Shown here piece by piece: positions 59,295 to 64,000 of a DNA stretch of 64,000 bases. The first letter of the stretch is position 1. Each line of letters starts with the position of its first letter. The stretch comes from Saccharopolyspora gloriosae (GTDB lineage: Bacteria; Actinomycetota; Actinomycetes; Mycobacteriales; Pseudonocardiaceae). The notes beneath the pieces are model-generated. The model ran no database searches and was not told the origin of the DNA. It worked only from the letters and a program-made list of their open reading frames with translations. Made by a program: the position numbers and the translations under genes. The DNA is taken from positions 4,821,470 through 4,885,469 of the forward strand of contig NZ_CP059557.1 in the NCBI RefSeq assembly GCF_022828475.1. Reading direction: 5' to 3'.

Positions 59295-59909
59295 TCACAG
59301 CGGGAGGAAGTCCACGTTCTCCGTCCGGTCCGGAGTCCGATCCGGAGAACGGAACACAAGACCGGTGTCGATCTCGTAGAACCAGCCGTGCACGCGCAGA
59401 TTTCCGGCCGAAACGCGGTCGCGAATGAACGGGTATTCGAACAGCGTGTCCAGCTGTTCGCGCACGTGCGCCTTGCTCTCCGAGCGCACTCCCGGCTCCG
59501 GAGCGGTCAGCGCGGTCGTCGGCGGCTCGCCGAAGCCCAGCCAGGTCCGCATCGCGGGAAGCTGTTCAAGGCCGTGCCCTGCCGCGCACTTGGCCGTCAC
59601 CGCGCCGCAGTGCGAATGCCCGCAGACCACGATCTCCGGAACCTGCAGCTGCAGCACGGCGTACTCGATGGTCGCCATCTCGCTGGACGCCGAATCCGGC
59701 ACGTAATGCGGCACCACATTGCCCGCGGTGCGCAATTCGAATAGCTTGCCCGGCTCGGCCCCGGTGATCTTGGAGGGCATCACGCGGGAATCAGAGCAGG
59801 TGATGAACAAAGCCACCGGCTGTTGCCCCGTGGCCAGCTCCCTGCGGTGTGCTTCGGAGACCATGCGAGGGTGTCGTCGAGCATGATCCACTAGGTGTTC
59901 GAAATTCAT
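59295..59909 (-). CDS. Beta-class carbonic anhydrase
   Basis: 204 residues. Interconverts CO2 and bicarbonate. Zinc ligands Cys38 (FITCSDSRV), His98 and Cys101 (CGHSHCGA), with the Asp40-Arg42 dyad. Probably works with the SulP transporter to supply or trap bicarbonate, which carbamoyl phosphate synthase and carboxylases need. ATG start. Confidence 0.92.
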   Translation of the reverse strand: MNFEHLVDHARRHPRMVSEAHRRELATGQQPVALFITCSDSRVMPSKITGAEPGKLFELRTAGNVVPHYVPDSASSEMATIEYAVLQLQVPEIVVCGHSHCGAVTAKCAAGHGLEQLPAMRTWLGFGEPPTTALTAPEPGVRSESKAHVREQLDTLFEYPFIRDRVSAGNLRVHGWFYEIDTGLVFRSPDRTPDRTENVDFLPL

Positions 59910-59974
59910 GGCACCTCACTGCACATAGGAAAAGTCATCGACTTTCGGACGCATCCGTTTCCTTGAATATGTGC

Positions 59975-60340
59975 TCAGTGCCTGTACACCTGGAGTACCG
60001 CGGGCGCATGTCTTTTCCGAACGCAGTCCGCATCCGGCTGAGAACTCGGAAACGAGGCCGCGCCGGAGGCGCAGACGTCGTGCAGTGCGGTCAAGTCCTG
60101 CTGGAAGATCTTGGGCAGCGGTCCGCGCGGATCCGGCGTCCGGTCATCCCGGCGAGACGAGGAGGCAGCCGACAGGCGCTGGCGGACCTTCTCGCTGTGC
60201 TCTTTGATCTCGTTGGTCTTGATCTCGGAGGTGTTGCGCATGGACAGTTCCGCGCACAACGTCGACTGGAACGGCACCACGACCGCGAGCAGAACCGTGA
60301 ACAGCAGGAACAGTCCCGCCCTCACGATCTTGATACGCAT
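59975..60340 (-). CDS. Small exported or membrane-anchored protein of unknown function
   Basis: About 121 residues. The N terminus MRIKIVRAGLFLLFTVLLAVVVPFQ is a basic/hydrophobic signal or anchor. The rest is hydrophilic, with three cysteines and no known motif. AGGAGG lies just upstream of two adjacent ATG codons (60343 and 60340), good evidence for translation. It stands alone upstream of the carbonic anhydrase by about 65 bases and may share its transcript. Confidence 0.6.
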   Translation of the reverse strand: MRIKIVRAGLFLLFTVLLAVVVPFQSTLCAELSMRNTSEIKTNEIKEHSEKVRQRLSAASSSRRDDRTPDPRGPLPKIFQQDLTALHDVCASGAASFPSSQPDADCVRKRHAPAVLQVYRH

Positions 60341-60546
60341 CATGCCTCCTGAACCAACCTGCCCGAACGGCCTTCGACCGATGGAATGACGGGGGCGACG
60401 GTGCCCAGCCGATGTGACCTGCGCGCCGGCGGCGTACCCCGTGTCGTCGCACGGTCCACTCGCTTCGGCGTTCGCAGCCGGAGCACCGCACCCAGATCAG
60501 ATGGGAGGCGGGACCAGCCGCTCGACACAACATATCCGATGACCCC

Positions 60547-60574
60547 AGTATAAATACAAGGGTGATCATCGCCC
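60547..60574 (-). promoter_or_regulatory. Candidate promoter with operator-like palindrome
   Basis: TATACT (60547-60552, leftward -10) with the near-perfect palindrome GGGTGATCATCGCCC (60560-60574) covering the spacer and -35 area. No consensus -35, which fits activator or repressor control. Confidence 0.35.
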
Positions 60575-60804
60575 TAAACATGAAGAAATATTAATGCACG
60601 AAACCTGCTCACCCGGAAAGACGCAGACAGAGCACTCGATCGCCCGTAACACATGCACGTTCAGCTACTCAACTCGACCACGCCCCGACGCCGGAACCCA
60701 TTCGAGTGGCAACGATCAGAACCAGGTTGCCGAACGATGCTGATTCTACTAAATCCCGAAGTCAGCCGAACGAGAACGGCAACCAAAGATGAACTCCGAG
60801 CAAA

Positions 60805-60831
60805 CGGCCCCGCGCATCGAGCGCGGGGCCG
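60805..60831 (-). terminator. Terminator of the phosphotransferase gene
   Basis: CGGCCCCGCGC (60805-60815) pairs with GCGCGGGGCCG (60821-60831) around a five-base loop, 19 bases past the stop. Confidence 0.75.
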
Positions 60832-60849
60832 CCGAAGAACTCCGGTGAA

Positions 60850-62067
60850 TCACCTCTCATCGTCGCGGAACGCCGGATAGCGCAGCAACTGCAGCGCACC
60901 CGCGCCGAACCGCTCCACCAGCGCGTCGACCATCGCCGAGGCGTACCCGGCGAGCTGCGGCTCACCCATCTCCACCGCGTCGTCGCGCAGCTTGCGCCAG
61001 CGGTCCACCAGCGCAGTGCTGCGCCGCGGCGACGGCATGTGCAGGTCGATCGGCCGGTCCGACTCCCCCGTGCGAGGCAGGAACCACCACGTCGACACCC
61101 ACACCCACAGCATCTGCGCGTTGAACAGCCGCGGCATCAGCACCGCGTCGTCATCGAGTTCCGGCCACACCTCGGCGATCTCGGAACGCCAGGTCGACAG
61201 CATCCCGTCCGCCAGGTTCTCCGGCAGCGAGTACGAGCACCACGACGACGGGAACGGGTACTGCAAGTAGGCCGCGTCCAGCGCGACGTCGCGCACGCAG
61301 CCCCACTCGAAGTCCAGGAACCGCACCCCGGTACCGGTCACGAGGCTGTTGTCCGGGCAGATGTCCGACGGGCTGAAGGAGCGGTAGCGACCCTGGCCGA
61401 GCAGTTCGGCGGCCGTTTGCAGCCGCGACGCCACCTCCGGCGGCGTGCTCACGCCCAGGGACTGCTCGATGAGCTCGGGCAGGTCGGTCAGCGACCGCAC
61501 GATGTCATCGGCCACCGGGTCCGTCCAGGACTTCGCCCCCACCCGTCGCATCAACGCGTCGAAGTCGGCTTCGCGGCCGGCCATCGTCGTGTGCAGCCTG
61601 CCCAGCGCCCGAGCCCACGCCAGCAACGCGCGCTCGGCGGCCCGCGGGTCCTCGCCGAACAGCACGTCCGCGAGGGTCGAGCCGCGGCCCAGGTCCTCCA
61701 GCACCAGCAGCCGACGGTCGGCGTCGTGGGCGATGAGTTCGGGGCCTACGCGGATCTCCGGGGGCAGCGCGGTAGCGAGCTGGCAACTCGCCGCCTCGTG
61801 CGCGAACGGGTCCGATCGGGCCTCTTCCGGGCAGTCGCCGTAGTGCTTGAGCACCAGGGTTCGCGGCAGTTCGTACGGGGTCTCAGCGACCCGCACGCGC
61901 AGCACGACCGAGCGCTCGCTACCACCCAGGTCCTCGGCGTCGGCGAGACGGACGGGAGCTCCCATCCGCTTGCTGAGCACGGCTTCTGCGGTGCCGACGG
62001 TGTCGGTCACCGTGGTACTGCCGGGCACTCGGACCTCCGGAGGGCCGGAAGTGATCTCCACGCTCAT
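60850..62067 (-). CDS. Phosphotransferase of the aminoglycoside/choline kinase fold
   Basis: 405 residues with a protein-kinase-like fold. Brenner-type motif reads FSPSDICPDNSLV, with the catalytic Asp and metal-binding Asn kept but the usual His before the Asp replaced by Ser; FLDFEWG provides the DFE metal site. The C-terminal half is rich in Trp. The substrate is not known; small sugars, amino alcohols or antibiotics are possible. ATG start. Confidence 0.75.
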   Translation of the reverse strand: MSVEITSGPPEVRVPGSTTVTDTVGTAEAVLSKRMGAPVRLADAEDLGGSERSVVLRVRVAETPYELPRTLVLKHYGDCPEEARSDPFAHEAASCQLATALPPEIRVGPELIAHDADRRLLVLEDLGRGSTLADVLFGEDPRAAERALLAWARALGRLHTTMAGREADFDALMRRVGAKSWTDPVADDIVRSLTDLPELIEQSLGVSTPPEVASRLQTAAELLGQGRYRSFSPSDICPDNSLVTGTGVRFLDFEWGCVRDVALDAAYLQYPFPSSWCSYSLPENLADGMLSTWRSEIAEVWPELDDDAVLMPRLFNAQMLWVWVSTWWFLPRTGESDRPIDLHMPSPRRSTALVDRWRKLRDDAVEMGEPQLAGYASAMVDALVERFGAGALQLLRYPAFRDDER

Positions 62068-62332
62068 CGTCTCCAGACACTACCCCCACAACCTGAACCC
62101 GAATGGGCAAGACCGGTCAAGTGCGCCACTGTTCGTAGTAGCGCGCCTACCGTTCGCGCACTCCGGCGGAATCTCGACCACCCTGACGAGTGCCCGATGA
62201 CGCCCACCCCGGCGTCGCCGCGCACCGTCCGGCTTCTCCCACGTTGACCCTGACGGAGCCGGGGACGCTCACGTTGCATCCGTGCGAAGAAAGCTCGACC
62301 GGCCGCCGGCGCCCGAGCAGGTGATCGCCGGT

Positions 62333-63268
62333 TCAGACGATCGGCGCGTTCGAATCCCCGGTCCGTCGACGCGGCGAACGCATCAGCAACACCACCGACG
62401 CCGCGAGCACGATGCCGGTGAGGTTCACCGCGAGCTGCGCCGTCGAAGCGAAGAAGCGGTCCCAGGCGCCCAAGGTGGCGGCCACCGCGGCGTAACCGGC
62501 GGCGGGCACCGTCGTGACCGAGATGAACACGCCGACCAGCGCCCCCGACTTCGCCGAGGTCAGCGACAACATTCCCGCCGCACCGGCCAGCAACGACACG
62601 ATCAGCGAGGCCCAGCCGACCTGGTAGACGAACGCCACGTGCTCGTTGTCCGCGAGCGAACCCGCGCTGAGCAACCCCAGCGCCTGACCGAGCATCGTCG
62701 CGCCCACGGTGAGCACCATCGCCACCGGGAACCCCACGACCAGCGCCAGCACCGCTTGCCGCACCAGCTCCCAGCGCCGCCGGGTCACGCCGACCACGAT
62801 CGCCGCCAACGGGCCGAACTCCGGACCGAGCACCATCGCGCCGACCACCGTCACCTCGGAGTCGGTGACGACGCCGACGGCGGCCAGCAGGCAGGCCAGC
62901 GACAGGAAGGCCGCGAAAGTTCCGCTGAGCCGGGACTCCTCACCCGTGCGGGCGATGAGGTCGTCCCAGACGACGGCGTCCGACGCGTCGCCGGGCGCCG
63001 ACCACTCCGCCTGCTTGCCCTGTTCGGACAGCAGCGTGCCGCCGTCGGTGAGCTGCACCGCGCCCACCTCGGCGAGCTCGTCGGCGCCGATGCCGGCGAG
63101 GACGTCGTCGGCGGCCTCCCGCGCCACGTCGACCTCGATGACGTCACCCGCGGGTTCGAGCGCCGCCTGCGGGAACAGGCACAGGTGCGCGGTGCCGCGC
63201 TGCTCGCGCAACACCGCCAGCACCTGGTCGGTCCGCTCCGGTGGACTCACGATCCGCAGGTGCAGCAC
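62333..63268 (-). CDS. DUF389 membrane protein
   Basis: 311 residues: an N-terminal cytoplasmic ferredoxin-like region (MLHLRIVSPPERTDQVLAVLREQ) and a DUF389 domain with about six membrane segments and the conserved MVLGPEFGPLAAI and GVFISVTTVPAAGYAAVA segments. Function is unknown for the family. It is monocistronic, and no regulatory signal was identified in the 62068-62332 gap. Confidence 0.85.
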   Translation of the reverse strand: MLHLRIVSPPERTDQVLAVLREQRGTAHLCLFPQAALEPAGDVIEVDVAREAADDVLAGIGADELAEVGAVQLTDGGTLLSEQGKQAEWSAPGDASDAVVWDDLIARTGEESRLSGTFAAFLSLACLLAAVGVVTDSEVTVVGAMVLGPEFGPLAAIVVGVTRRRWELVRQAVLALVVGFPVAMVLTVGATMLGQALGLLSAGSLADNEHVAFVYQVGWASLIVSLLAGAAGMLSLTSAKSGALVGVFISVTTVPAAGYAAVAATLGAWDRFFASTAQLAVNLTGIVLAASVVLLMRSPRRRTGDSNAPIV

Positions 63269-63299
63269 GACGACCCCCGCTCGGTCTCAGAGATCATCG

Positions 63300-63320
63300 C
63301 GAAGCCGCTGAGGTTCCGCT
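63300..63320. repeat. Half copy of the hairpin repeat
   Basis: GCGAAGCCGCTGAGGTTCCGCT equals the right end of copies A and D. No left arm is present, so only a boundary remains. Confidence 0.4.
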
Positions 63321-63357
63321 GAGTGACCACCTACGCGGACAATTCGGACAGGACCCT

Positions 63358-64000
63358 TCAGTCCTGCTTCTCGGCAGGCCCCGAGTCGGTCTTCGCCGCA
63401 GGCTTCGCGTCGACGCCGGCTTCCTTGCGCTGGGCGGCCGTGATCGGTGCCGGAGCGCTGGTCAACGGGTCGAAGCCGCCGCCGCTCTTCGGGAAGGCGA
63501 TGACCTCGCGCAGCGAGTCCGCCCCGGCCAGCAGCATGACGATCCGGTCCCAGCCGAAGGCGATGCCGCCGTGCGGAGGAGCGCCGAACTTGAACGCTTC
63601 CAGCAGGAAGCCGAACTTCTCCTGCGCCTGCTCCTCGGAGATGCCCAGCACCGAGAACACCCGCTCCTGCACGTCGCCGCGGTGCACGCGGATGGAACCG
63701 CCACCGATCTCGTTGCCGTTGCAGACGATGTCGTAGGCCCAGGCCAGTGCGTTCTCCGGATCCTGGTCGAAGTCATCGGCCCAGTCCGCGTTGGGGCGGT
63801 GAACGGGTGGTGCACCGCGGTCCAGCGCCCGGTGCCGACGGCGACGTCGTCGGTGTCGGCGATGGACTCGAACATCGGCGCGTCCACCACCCACACGAAC
63901 GACCACGCGTCGTGGTCGATGAGTCCGCAGCGCTCGCCGATCTCCAGCCGGGCCGCGCCCAGCAGTGCCCGCGAGGGGGCGCGCTCACCGGCACCGAAGA
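63358..64000 (-). pseudogene. aspS: Aspartyl-tRNA synthetase, 3' part, apparent frameshift
   Basis: C-terminal region of a class II synthetase; the 5' part lies outside the window. [18 protein letters not shown] to AVHHPFTAP runs in one frame and [23 protein letters not shown] to [25 protein letters not shown] (given here in parts) in another. The switch is at the plus-strand GGGG at 63793-63796, where one more G would restore the frame. The GAD insert and motif 3 (GIAFGWDRI) are intact, so the gene is probably whole and the base missing by error. Confidence 0.8.

Larger units (their letters stand above)
60344..60849. other. Intergenic stretch with an AT-rich core, no gene recognised
   Basis: About 500 bases between the small exported protein and the phosphotransferase gene, both leftward. 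The section 60545-60600 is markedly AT-rich for this genome and holds the promoter/operator candidate listed separately. No coding frame with a domain was seen. Confidence 0.5.

Overview
The window is high-GC actinobacterial chromosome. GTG and TTG starts are common, operons overlap by 1 to 4 bases, and there are genes for BldD, mIHF (an integration host factor found only in actinobacteria) and an F420-type flavin-independent oxidoreductase. The backbone order (priA, metK, coaBC, rpoZ, gmk, mihF, then pyr genes, bldD, nusB, efp, pepQ, aro genes, mltG, ruvX, alaS, rarA, aspS) is the one known from Streptomyces and Mycobacterium. The accessory content and intergenic repeats suggest Pseudonocardiaceae, possibly near Saccharopolyspora. 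That placement is inference from gene style; no database was searched.

Layout. 0-7.5 kb: gamma-glutamyltransferase, a Trk/Ktr potassium uptake pair, a membrane-anchored putative glycoside hydrolase and a lipoprotein-like polysaccharide deacetylase. 7.5-18.4 kb: a repeat array split by an IS3-family element, priA, trmL, an IS5-family element sitting exactly on the hisG stop codon, hisG, a Nudix hydrolase, and the metK-coaBC-rpoZ-gmk-mihF operon read leftward. 18.4-25.5 kb: an accessory block with a Ser/Thr kinase and lipoprotein, an amino-acid permease, an LLM oxidoreductase and two gene remnants. It separates mihF from pyrF, which are neighbours in related genomes. 25.5-34.4 kb: a tightly overlapping pyrimidine operon (pyrR-pyrB-pyrC-PH-like gene-carA-carB-pyrF) with a leader that looks like a PyrR binding hairpin. 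34.5-43.4 kb: bldD, nusB, efp, pepQ, a secreted beta-propeller lipoprotein and the shikimate genes aroQ, aroB, aroK, aroC. 43.4-48.5 kb: prepilin peptidase, a GlcNAc/glucose-type PTS with a DasR-like regulator and a dre-like operator, HPr and a secreted serine protease. 48.5-57.4 kb: aroE, mltG, ruvX, alaS, two envelope proteins, a 2-hydroxyacid dehydrogenase and rarA. 57.4-64 kb: a SulP transporter next to a beta-carbonic anhydrase, a small exported protein, a phosphotransferase, a DUF389 protein and the 3' part of aspS.

The most interesting signal is non-coding. A dispersed family of long hairpins (three intact copies with compensating stem changes, several decayed ones) recurs between genes, often with arrays of small TTC-loop hairpins. 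A separate family of 47-bp cruciform-like palindromes has four copies, one of which supplies the stop codon of a truncated type VII secretion effector.

Three housekeeping genes (rpoZ, aroC, aspS) carry an apparent one-base loss in or beside a C/G run. The shared pattern points to sequencing or assembly error more than to biology. I found no CRISPR array, rRNA or tRNA, though a systematic tRNA scan could not be run.
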